Source of the DNA: Deltaproteobacteria bacterium HGW-Deltaproteobacteria-18
GTDB taxonomy: Bacteria > Desulfobacterota > Desulfovibrionia > Desulfovibrionales > Desulfomicrobiaceae
Assembly (NCBI GenBank): GCA_002841885.1
Contig: PHBE01000002.1
Coordinates: forward strand, 248,001-312,000
DNA length: 64,000 nt
Reading direction: 5' to 3'
Positions 1 through 6,997 of this stretch are shown piece after piece; position 1 is the first letter of the stretch; every line of letters starts with the position of its first letter. The position numbers and the translations under genes were made by a program. The notes below the pieces were generated by a model. That model saw only the letters and a list, made by a program, of their open reading frames with translations. It made no database searches and had not been told where the DNA came from.

Positions 1-256
1 GGACGAAATCACCGGGCCGATCAATCTCGGCAATCCCAGCGAGATGACCATTCGCGAACTGGCCGAGACGATCATCGACATGATCGGATCGCGCTCTTCC
101 CTCATTTATCTCCCGCTCCCCTCGGACGATCCGAGGCAACGCCGCCCCGACATTTCCCTGGCCAGAAAGTCCTTGAATTGGGAACCCGGAACGCCTTTGC
201 GGGAAGGCCTTGCCCGGACGATCACGTATTTCAGGGAAATGCTGGGCAAGAAATGA
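1..256 (+). CDS. UDP-glucuronate decarboxylase / NAD-dependent sugar epimerase, C-terminal fragment
   Basis: The reading frame is open from base 2 and enters from outside the window, so only about the last 84 residues are seen. The segments INLGNPSEMTIRELA and DDPRQRRPDISLAR followed by LNWEPGTPLREGL are typical of the C-terminal part of extended short-chain dehydrogenases, closest in my reading to UDP-glucuronate decarboxylase (UDP-xylose synthase), which makes UDP-xylose for surface polysaccharide. The Rossmann fold and YxxxK catalytic residues lie upstream and cannot be checked. It is followed by a bidirectional terminator shared with the convergent phenylacetate-CoA ligase gene. A dTDP-glucose dehydratase-like or other sugar epimerase remains possible. 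Confidence 0.75.
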   Translation, partial: DEITGPINLGNPSEMTIRELAETIIDMIGSRSSLIYLPLPSDDPRQRRPDISLARKSLNWEPGTPLREGLARTITYFREMLGKK

Positions 257-373
257 GCGTGACATTCGCGCCTCAAGCGCAATGATGGCGTCTATTGATC
301 GAGAGCAGCATTGCAGGAACGATCCGCAAATTTGAGAACAAGCACGGCATGCCATTTTCCTTCGCCCCACGCA

Positions 374-407
374 AAAACGCCCCCGGCCAGACGACCAGGG
401 GCGTTTT
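374..407. terminator. Bidirectional intrinsic terminator
   Basis: A perfect 10-bp stem, AAAACGCCCC (374-383) against GGGGCGTTTT (398-407), lies between two converging genes. The A-run and T-run at the stem base give a U-tail in both directions, so it can end the upstream plus-strand sugar enzyme and the minus-strand ligase. Confidence 0.8.
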
Positions 408-427
408 GTTTGCGGATGAGAAAAAGC

Positions 428-1714
428 CTACATCTTGCGCCGGTCCACGATCCTGTCCCCGCTGCCCCTTTCGATGGTCCGCGGTTCCACCAGGCGGACC
501 TCGAAGGCCACCCCCAGTTCCGTCTGCAGGCGGATGCGCACGTTTTCAAGAATGCGCTGGGACTGCTTGATGGAATCGGTGCAGAATGATTCCGGGGCTT
601 CGAGCTTGATGGTGGCCAGATCCATGTGTCCGACCCGATCGAGAACGATCTGATAGTGCGGATCGATCAGACCCGTACCGGCGATTACCGCTTCGATCTG
701 GGACGGGAAGACATTGACGCCATGAATGATGAGCATGTCGTCGCTGCGTCCCGGGATGCGGGTCATGCGCTTTAGTGTCCGCCCGCAGGCGCAGGGGGCG
801 TCGATCAGGGTGGTCAGGTCCCCGGTGCGAAAACGGATCAGAGGGAAGGCTTCCTTGGTCAGGGTGGTCAGCACCAACTCGCCCTTGGCGTCGGCGGGCA
901 GGACCTCTCCGGTCTGCGGGTCCACGATCTCGGCCAGGAAATGATCCTCGTTGATGTGCAGCCCGGCCCGCTCCAGACACTCCCCGGCCACGCCCGTGAT
1001 CTCGCTCAAGCCGTAATTGTCCGTAGCCAGGATGCCGAGACGGTCTTCGATCTCGCGGCGCGTCTCCTCGGTCCAGGGTTCGGATCCGAACAGGCCGAAG
1101 CGAAGGCTGAGCGCCGTCTTGTTGACCCCCATCTCGTCCAGGGTGTCTGCCAGATGCAGGGCGTAGCTCGGGGTGCATACGAGGGCCGTGGTGCGGTAGT
1201 CCTGCATGATGGAAATCTGGCGGCGCGGGTCCCCTCCGGAGCTGGGGATGACCGACGCGCCGATAAGCTCCGCCCCGGAGTGCACGCCGAAAGCGCCGGT
1301 AAACAGGCCATAGTTGAAGGCGATCTGCACGGCATCGTCCTTGGTCACCCCGCCTGCCGTGAGGATGCGCGCAGCAAGCTCGGACCAGCGGCGCACATCG
1401 CCGGAAGTGTAGCCCACCACCGTGGGTTTGCCGGTTGTGCCCGTGGACGCCTGCATACGCACAACGTCGCGCAGGGGAACGGCAAAAAGGCCGTAGGGAT
1501 AGTTTTGCCGCAAATCTTCCTTGGTGGTGAAAGGCAGCCGCTTCACATCTTCCAAAGATTGTACGTCATAGGGATCGATGCCCAGTTCCGCGAAACGCTT
1601 ACGGTACAGCGGCACGTTGCGCGCCACCCGGTTCAGGGTGGCCTGCAGGCGCTCCAGCTGCAAGAGTTCCAGCTCTCCACGCTCCATGCATTCATATTCG
1701 CTCTGCCAGTACAT
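428..1714 (-). CDS. Phenylacetate-CoA ligase (PaaK family)
   Basis: A 428-residue adenylate-forming enzyme expected to activate phenylacetate or a related aryl/acyl acid to its CoA thioester with ATP. The AMP-binding P-loop is ASTGTTGKPTVVGYT at about residues 89-103, near NYPYGLFAVP, and the C-terminal hinge contains RIPGRSDDMLIIHGVNVFPSQ, the usual PaaK signature before the small C-terminal domain. Length matches the family (about 430). It lies downstream of livF on the same strand, separated by 148 bp containing a palindromic repeat, so it probably belongs to the liv transcription unit. That pairing suggests catabolism of imported aromatic amino acids by way of arylpyruvates/arylacetates; this role is inferred. 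The true acyl substrate cannot be read from sequence. Confidence 0.88.
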   Translation of the reverse strand: MYWQSEYECMERGELELLQLERLQATLNRVARNVPLYRKRFAELGIDPYDVQSLEDVKRLPFTTKEDLRQNYPYGLFAVPLRDVVRMQASTGTTGKPTVVGYTSGDVRRWSELAARILTAGGVTKDDAVQIAFNYGLFTGAFGVHSGAELIGASVIPSSGGDPRRQISIMQDYRTTALVCTPSYALHLADTLDEMGVNKTALSLRFGLFGSEPWTEETRREIEDRLGILATDNYGLSEITGVAGECLERAGLHINEDHFLAEIVDPQTGEVLPADAKGELVLTTLTKEAFPLIRFRTGDLTTLIDAPCACGRTLKRMTRIPGRSDDMLIIHGVNVFPSQIEAVIAGTGLIDPHYQIVLDRVGHMDLATIKLEAPESFCTDSIKQSQRILENVRIRLQTELGVAFEVRLVEPRTIERGSGDRIVDRRKM

Positions 1715-1751
1715 ATCTCCCCCTATAATCCCATAATTTCGGAATCATGCG

Positions 1752-1874
1752 CTGGACGCTTGAAAAGGTTCGAGTGCAAGGCGCAAGGGCAAAACGAGGT
1801 CGAAGCGTATCTTAATACGTGAGGCCTCGTTTTGGCCGCAGCAACGCAGCAATCGGGCCTTTTCAAGTGTCCAG
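1752..1874. repeat. Long imperfect palindromic repeat, copy 1 (overlaps livF 3' end)
   Basis: The two arms (1752 to about 1812, and about 1814 to 1874) are imperfect reverse complements. Both ends read CTGGAC(G/A)CTTGAAAAGG when read inward, both carry an inner AAAACGAGG block, and the centre is GTATCTTAATAC. Read from the livF strand, the first arm contains TTGCTGCGTTGCTGCGG and the second GAGTGCAAGGCGCAAGGG. The first arm contains the last LivF codons, including the TGA stop at 1863-1865. A second member of the family lies at 40050-40174. Confidence 0.8.
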
Positions 1875-2603
1875 CTCGCGGCCCAGGTAGGCGCGTTGGA
1901 CGTCTCGGTTGGCCAGCAGTTCGTCGGCCGTGCCCTGCAGAATGACCCGTCCGTTTTCGAGCACGTAGCCCCGGTCGGCAATCTTGAGCGCGCTGCGGGC
2001 GTTCTGCTCCACCAGCAGCACGGTCAGACCCAGCCGATCGCGCAGTTCCACAATGTGACGAAAAATATCCCTGGCCACCAGCGGGGCCAGACCCATGCCC
2101 GGCTCGTCCAGGAGCAGCAGCCTGGGCCGAGCCATGAGCGCCCGGCCGATGGCCAGCATCTGCTGTTCACCGCCGGACAGGGTCCCGGCGGCCTGGGCGC
2201 GGCGCTCGCGCAACACCGGAAACATGGAGTACATGGTCTCCAGATCCTCGGCAATGCCGGCGCGCTGCCGGAAACGCGGCCGGGTGTAGGCGCCGAGCCG
2301 CAGGTTGTCCTCCACGGAGAGCGGGCTGAACACCAGCCGCCCTTCGGGAACATGCGAGATCCCGGCGCGCACGATCTGCTCGGGACTGCGCCGCGCCAGG
2401 TCGAAGTCATCGAACATGACGCTGCCCTGCCCTGGCCGGATCAGTCCGGAGATGGTGCAGAGCATGGTGGTCTTGCCCGCGCCGTTGCCGCCAATGAGAG
2501 CCACGATCTCGCCCTTTCGGACGTGCAGGGTTGCCCGGCGCACGGCGTGAATGCGACCGTAGAAAACATCCATGTTCTTGAGTGAAAGAAGTGTGGGCTG
2601 CAT
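1863..2603 (-). CDS. livF: Branched-chain amino acid ABC transporter, ATP-binding protein LivF
   Basis: A 246-residue cytoplasmic ABC ATPase powering uptake of branched-chain (or aromatic) amino acids together with LivG. Walker A is GGNGAGKTT (residues 38-46), the signature is LSGGEQQM, and Walker B LLLLDEPGMGLAP is followed by the switch His region LVEQNA. Start was set at the ATG at 2603 because homology begins at MQPTLLSLKN and only 2 nt separate it from the livG stop; an in-frame extension upstream is shadow from livG. The last codons (ELDT and TGA) are inside the outer arm of a palindromic repeat, so the C-terminus may have been altered when that element arrived. Confidence 0.93.
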   Translation of the reverse strand: MQPTLLSLKNMDVFYGRIHAVRRATLHVRKGEIVALIGGNGAGKTTMLCTISGLIRPGQGSVMFDDFDLARRSPEQIVRAGISHVPEGRLVFSPLSVEDNLRLGAYTRPRFRQRAGIAEDLETMYSMFPVLRERRAQAAGTLSGGEQQMLAIGRALMARPRLLLLDEPGMGLAPLVARDIFRHIVELRDRLGLTVLLVEQNARSALKIADRGYVLENGRVILQGTADELLANRDVQRAYLGRELDT

Positions 2604-2605
2604 GA

Positions 2606-3379
2606 TCAGTCCTCGTCCCCGCCCAGATACGCGGCGATGACCCTGGGATCCTTCTGGACCTGCGCCGGGGTGCCGCGGCTGATGGTCTGACCGAAACACA
2701 GCACCAGGATGGAGTCGCTGATGCGCATCACGAGTTCCATGTCATGCTCGACCAGGATGACGGACAGATTGTAGGTGTCGCGAATGCGCATGATCAGGTC
2801 GGCCAGAAGTTGTGTCTCGGCGATGTTGAGCCCGGCCGCAGGCTCGTCGAGCAGCAGGAGCTTTGGCCGCGCCGCCAGCGCGCGCGCCAGTTCGAGCAGG
2901 CGCTGTTTGCCGAAAGCCAGATCCTTGGCCGTGGCTGAAGCCAGGTCGGACATGCCCACGAACTCCAGAGCTTCAAGGGCCTCGCGACGGACCTCGTCTT
3001 CCAGACGCCGGGATCTGGGCGTGCGCAGCAGGCTGTGCCAAGCCGGGACGGTCAGCCGTCCGTGGCAGCCCATGGTCACGTTTTCAAGCACCGTCATGTT
3101 GGAAAAAATTTCAAGGTTCTGAAAGGTGCGAACCATCCCGCCCCAAGCCCGCTTGTGCGCCTGCAGGGATGTGATGTCGCGTCCATCGAAAAGCATGGTC
3201 CCGTGACTCGGCGTGACCATGCCCGAAATGGCGTTCAGCAGCGTGGTCTTGCCCGCCCCGTTGGGTCCGATGATGGCCGTGATCTTTCCCTTTTCGGCCT
3301 CGAAAGCAATGTCGGCCAAGGCCTGCACACCCCCGAAACGCACCGCTACTCCGCTACAGGCGAGAATGGCATTATCCAT
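2606..3379 (-). CDS. livG: Branched-chain amino acid ABC transporter, ATP-binding protein LivG
   Basis: A 257-residue ABC ATPase, partner of LivF. Walker A GPNGAGKTT is at residues 38-46; the LivG-type insertion MVRTFQNLEIFSNMTVLENV follows; the signature region here is degenerate (AKDLAFGKQRLLELARAL, lacking a canonical LSGGQ), as is common in LivG proteins; Walker B is LLLLDEPAAGLN. The ATG at 3379 was chosen because the livM stop overlaps it by 8 nt and the protein aligns from MDNAILACSG. Tight spacing with livM and livF argues for one transcript. Confidence 0.93.
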   Translation of the reverse strand: MDNAILACSGVAVRFGGVQALADIAFEAEKGKITAIIGPNGAGKTTLLNAISGMVTPSHGTMLFDGRDITSLQAHKRAWGGMVRTFQNLEIFSNMTVLENVTMGCHGRLTVPAWHSLLRTPRSRRLEDEVRREALEALEFVGMSDLASATAKDLAFGKQRLLELARALAARPKLLLLDEPAAGLNIAETQLLADLIMRIRDTYNLSVILVEHDMELVMRISDSILVLCFGQTISRGTPAQVQKDPRVIAAYLGGDED

Positions 3380-4337
3380 GAGCACCCCCCGAAAGCCGGG
3401 CCTTGCCCCAGGACCACAGCCTGTTCCACCCACCGGCCATGCCGTCAGGCAGAAACATCATGCACAGAATCAGGATGCCGCCAAAAAGCAGCACCTCGAT
3501 ATTCTCGAAGGCACGCAGGAATTCAGGAAGGACAGTGATAAAAAATGCTCCCACGATGGCTCCCGGCACGCTGATCATGCCGCCCAGCACAACCATGACG
3601 ATAAGCTCTACGGAAAACATGAAGCCAAAGGACGAAGGGGCGATAAAGGTCAGGTAGTGTGCGTAAAGAACCCCGGCAATGCCCGAAAAGGCGGCGGACA
3701 GGACAAAAACGAGGAGCTTGTATCGCGCGATGTCCACCCCCATTGCCTCGGCCGCCCGCTCGGAGGTGTGCAGCGCGCGCAGGGCCCGGCCGACGCGGCT
3801 GTGCAGGAGGTTGAAGGCAAGCCAGACAATCAGGCACAGCATCACGGCCACGGCGCGATAAAGGGTCACATCCTTGCGCAGCTCAAGGCCGAAAAGGGAC
3901 AGACGCGGAATACCCACAAAACCCGACGGGCCGCCGGTTATATCCACGGTTTCGGTGAAGAGAATGGAAAGGATGATGCCGAACCCGAGGGTCGCCATGG
4001 CCAGATAGTGTCCTTTGAGCTTCAGCGACGGCAACCCCACCAGGATGCTGACCACCACTGTCAGGGCCACGCCTGAGAGCATGGACAGACCGACCGACAG
4101 GCCCACGGTCGTGCTCAGGTAGGAGCTGGTGTATGCCCCAAGACCATAGAAACCGGCATGTCCCAGGGATATCTGTCCGGCATGTCCGACCAGCAGGCAA
4201 AGGCCCACGGCGTTCATGGCATGCAGGCATCCAAGAATGAGGATGGTCAGATAGTAGTTGTTCGGCAGCAGCGTCGGGGCCAGCATCAGCAACCCGAAAA
4301 AAAACGCCAGCCAGATCATGTCCTTTCGATACGCCAC
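3372..4337 (-). CDS. livM: Branched-chain amino acid ABC transporter, permease LivM
   Basis: A 321-residue inner-membrane permease with about eight hydrophobic segments. The stretch GHAGQISLGHAGFYGLGAY near residues 50-70 is the characteristic LivM block, and the EAMGVDI (EAA-like) loop that contacts the ATPase lies near residue 200. It forms the translocation pore with LivH. Its 3' end overlaps livG by 8 nt, and its start sits 1 nt from the livH stop, consistent with translational coupling. Confidence 0.93.
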   Translation of the reverse strand: MAYRKDMIWLAFFFGLLMLAPTLLPNNYYLTILILGCLHAMNAVGLCLLVGHAGQISLGHAGFYGLGAYTSSYLSTTVGLSVGLSMLSGVALTVVVSILVGLPSLKLKGHYLAMATLGFGIILSILFTETVDITGGPSGFVGIPRLSLFGLELRKDVTLYRAVAVMLCLIVWLAFNLLHSRVGRALRALHTSERAAEAMGVDIARYKLLVFVLSAAFSGIAGVLYAHYLTFIAPSSFGFMFSVELIVMVVLGGMISVPGAIVGAFFITVLPEFLRAFENIEVLLFGGILILCMMFLPDGMAGGWNRLWSWGKARLSGGAHG

Positions 4338-4338
4338 T

Positions 4339-5220
4339 TCACACCCTTTTGGAATCTTTGAGGCCGAACAGGCCGGAAGGTTTGACGAAAAGAAGAATCA
4401 GCAGAATGACAAAGGCCAGCGCGTCCTTGTAGGCCGAGGACACGAATCCCGCCCCCAGCGATTCCAGCACTCCGAGTATCACGCCACCCGCCGCCGCCCC
4501 GAACGGATTGCCAAGCCCGCCCAGGATACAGGCCGCGAACCCTTTGAGACCGAGCATGATGCCGACGTCGTAGGAGGTCATGGTGATGGGCGCCAGAATC
4601 ACGCCGCCGACGGCACCGACCAGGGCGGAAATCATGAACGACAGGAGCACCATGCGCTGCACGCCGATGCCGACCAGGGATGCAGCCTTGGAGTCGTATG
4701 AGCAGGCCAGCATGGCCTTGCCGTGGATGGTCCCGGAAAAAAAAAGCTTCAAGGCCCCGAGCAGGAAAAGGCTTATGACCAGCACCCAGATGGCCTGCGG
4801 CATGATGGCAGCGCCCAGGAACATGATCGGCTGATTTCCGGAAAACGGCTCAAGGACATGAGTGTCCTTGCCCCAGAGCAGCATGGCCAGACCGCGGATG
4901 AGAATGGACACGCCGATGGTGATTATGATCAGGTTGATGGTCGGACAGTCGCGCACCGGACGGATGGCCAGACGTTCAACCAGAGCTCCGGCCATGGTGG
5001 CACCCAGGACGGCCAACACCACGGCTGTGGGCTCGCCAAGACCCAGGGAGTGCATGAAATAGACGCTCATCATCCCGCCGAGCATGACGAATTCGCCCTG
5101 GGCGAAATTGATGACGCCCGTGGTATTGAAGATGATGGTGAAACCGAGGGCGGTGAGCCCGTAGGTGCTGCCCAGCGTCAGGCCAGTGATCAGATATTGC
5201 AGCAGACTAGATGGATCCAT
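4339..5220 (-). CDS. livH: Branched-chain amino acid ABC transporter, permease LivH
   Basis: A 293-residue polytopic permease. The N-terminal region GLTLGSTYGLTALGFTIIF and the following TTGVINFAQGEFVMLGG are the classic LivH signature. It forms the heteromeric pore with LivM, its immediate downstream neighbour. It is 64 bp downstream of the binding-protein gene, with a terminator-like hairpin in the gap that would make the permease genes less expressed than the binding protein. Confidence 0.93.
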   Translation of the reverse strand: MDPSSLLQYLITGLTLGSTYGLTALGFTIIFNTTGVINFAQGEFVMLGGMMSVYFMHSLGLGEPTAVVLAVLGATMAGALVERLAIRPVRDCPTINLIIITIGVSILIRGLAMLLWGKDTHVLEPFSGNQPIMFLGAAIMPQAIWVLVISLFLLGALKLFFSGTIHGKAMLACSYDSKAASLVGIGVQRMVLLSFMISALVGAVGGVILAPITMTSYDVGIMLGLKGFAACILGGLGNPFGAAAGGVILGVLESLGAGFVSSAYKDALAFVILLILLFVKPSGLFGLKDSKRV

Positions 5221-5237
5221 GTTCTCACGTTAAAAAA

Positions 5238-5263
5238 GCCGGCGGATATGTTTTTCCACCGGC
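5238..5263 (-). terminator. Partial terminator/attenuator between livK and livH
   Basis: On the minus strand an 8-bp stem (GCCGGTGG / CCGCCGGC with one G-U pair) is followed by a run of six T. It lies after the livK stop and before the livH ATG, so some read-through is needed for livHMGF expression. Confidence 0.6.
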
Positions 5264-5284
5264 CTTATCAGCATTGATACATTG

Positions 5285-6424
5285 TTAGTTCAAGACCTTC
5301 CAGGTGCCGTTCTCGATGGTGACCATTATGAACGCGGACTCGTCGAGGCCGTTATGGTTATCGGGCGAATAGGTGTACACTCCCGAGGTACCCGCAAAGC
5401 CTGAAATCTTCTCCAGGTTGCCGCGGATATCGGCGGATTTGGCGGAACCGCCCTTGGAGATGGCTTCCATAACCAGAGCGAAGGCATCGTGGGCATAGCC
5501 GCCGAAAGACGAGACCTGGGTGCCGTAGGTTTTGGTGTATCCAGCCACATAGGCTTCAAGCGCCGCCTTCTGGGGATGATCGGCCGGGACCTGATCCACT
5601 GCCACCAACCGCCCGGCGGGCAGGACAAGCCCTTCGGCGGCTTCCCCGGCAAGCTCGATGAACTTGTTCGAGGCCACGCCGTGGCTCATGTACAGAGGCA
5701 CGGTCAGACCGAGCTGCACGCGGTTGCGCGCAACCACTGCCGGGCCGGGATTGGTGCCCCAGCAAATGATGGCATCGGCGCCAGAGCCCTTGATCTTGGT
5801 CAGCTGCGCGGTCATGTCCGTGTCCTTGGGCCCGTATACCTCATCGGCGGCAAGCTCGAATCCCTGCGCGGGGATGAGTTCCTTCAGGACGTTGCGACCG
5901 GCCTGGCCGTAGCCGTCGGAGACGGTCAGAATGGCGAGCCGCGAATACCCCTTGGCCTTGGCGTCCAGGAGAATTCTGGTCACGGCGTGGCGATCAAGCT
6001 GCGGCGTATTGAACACCCACGGATCGACAGGGCGCACGATCTTCTCTGCGGCTGCGCAAGAAACCAGCGGAACCTCGGCGGAAGAAAAAAACTTGGAAAT
6101 GGCCAGGGTATTGCCAGAAATGCTGGGCCCGATAACTACGGCCACCTGGTCCTGATCGAGCAGCTTCTTGGCGGCCATGACGCACTTGTTGACGTCGGAT
6201 TCGTCGTCGTAAACGATGACTTCGAGCATCTGCCCGTTCACCCCGCCGGCTGCGTTGAGTTGGTCCTGGAGCATGATCAGCGTGTTTTTTTCGGGCTCGC
6301 CCAAAAAGGACGCCGGACCGGTCACGGAAAGAATGGCGCCTATCTTGATGGCATCGGCCGCAAAGGCGGGAACACTCGCAAGCAGATACACTGCAAGCAC
6401 AACGATACATTTCGCCACTTTCAT
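5285..6424 (-). CDS. livK: Periplasmic branched-chain amino acid-binding protein
   Basis: A 379-residue type I periplasmic binding protein delivering substrate to LivHMGF. A Sec signal peptide is visible (MKVAKCIVVLAVYLLAS, cleavage probably after AFA, about residue 22). The mature protein begins with the family pattern DAIKIGAILSVTGPASFLGEPEK and contains KKLLDQDQVAVVIGPSISG. As the first gene of the operon it probably has the main promoter upstream (6425-6569). Ligand may be leucine/isoleucine/valine or an aromatic amino acid, given the linked PaaK-type ligase; sequence alone does not decide. Confidence 0.9.
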   Translation of the reverse strand: MKVAKCIVVLAVYLLASVPAFAADAIKIGAILSVTGPASFLGEPEKNTLIMLQDQLNAAGGVNGQMLEVIVYDDESDVNKCVMAAKKLLDQDQVAVVIGPSISGNTLAISKFFSSAEVPLVSCAAAEKIVRPVDPWVFNTPQLDRHAVTRILLDAKAKGYSRLAILTVSDGYGQAGRNVLKELIPAQGFELAADEVYGPKDTDMTAQLTKIKGSGADAIICWGTNPGPAVVARNRVQLGLTVPLYMSHGVASNKFIELAGEAAEGLVLPAGRLVAVDQVPADHPQKAALEAYVAGYTKTYGTQVSSFGGYAHDAFALVMEAISKGGSAKSADIRGNLEKISGFAGTSGVYTYSPDNHNGLDESAFIMVTIENGTWKVLN

Positions 6425-6569
6425 GGAACCCTCCGAAAATTTTGATGAAAAAAACGAAAAAAAAGCCTATCGAACGATAATCGATAACTTGATCGCACAG
6501 CAGTGTCAATTCATGGACTTTTCGAAGGCCACAGGGGTCCCAGAAGACCTATCCGCCCGCCCAAAAACA

Positions 6570-6603
6570 AAAAGCCCATCATGCAGCATCATGATGGGCT
6601 TTT
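6570..6603 (-). terminator. Intrinsic terminator of rpsT
   Basis: A perfect 14-bp stem (6570-6583 with 6590-6603, core AGCCCATCATG) with 6-nt loop and flanking A/T runs lies just downstream of rpsT on the minus strand. Confidence 0.85.
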
Positions 6604-6629
6604 ATTTCTGAATTGAAAGCGTAGAGTGA

Positions 6630-6890
6630 CTAGATTTTGTTCGAGGCCACGGAGAGCCTGGAAATCTTTCTGGCTGCTGTACGCCAGTGTACAATCTTCT
6701 TGCTCGCGGCCTTGTCCAGAATGGCGGTGACGTTCTTCAGGGCAGTTGTGACAGCTTCGGTGTCTTTGGACTCGATGGCTGCATGCAAAGCCTTTGTGGC
6801 ATTCTTCACCCGAGTTTTCATCATTCTGTTGCGCTCACGGGCCTTCAGGCTCTGGCGGTGTCTCTTCAGGGCAGACTTGTGATTGGCCAA
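6630..6890 (-). CDS. rpsT: 30S ribosomal protein S20
   Basis: An 86-residue basic protein binding 16S rRNA in the small subunit. The N-terminus ANHKSALKRHRQSLKARERN is diagnostic of S20. I place the start at a TTG codon (6890), because the family begins M-ANHKSA and an AAGGAG ribosome-binding site sits about 7 nt upstream of the TTG; an in-frame ATG at 6908 overlaps that site and would add an unsupported hexapeptide. S20 genes often use UUG starts for autoregulation, so the weak start may be functional. It has its own terminator downstream. Confidence 0.95.
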   Translation of the reverse strand: MANHKSALKRHRQSLKARERNRMMKTRVKNATKALHAAIESKDTEAVTTALKNVTAILDKAASKKIVHWRTAARKISRLSVASNKI

Positions 6891-6997
6891 AATATAACTC
6901 CTTCTCAAATTAAACGCGTGTTTCTATCAGCATCAAGATGCCTCTGCAATCTGGCGTCATTAGCTGAAGCGTTCGGGCGCTGTCAAGCTTTCATAGC

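Noticed and set aside
1768-1790. TTCGAG-like T-loop of a tRNA near livF
   Set aside because: It is part of the palindromic repeat; no acceptor stem, anticodon arm or CCA pairing could be built.
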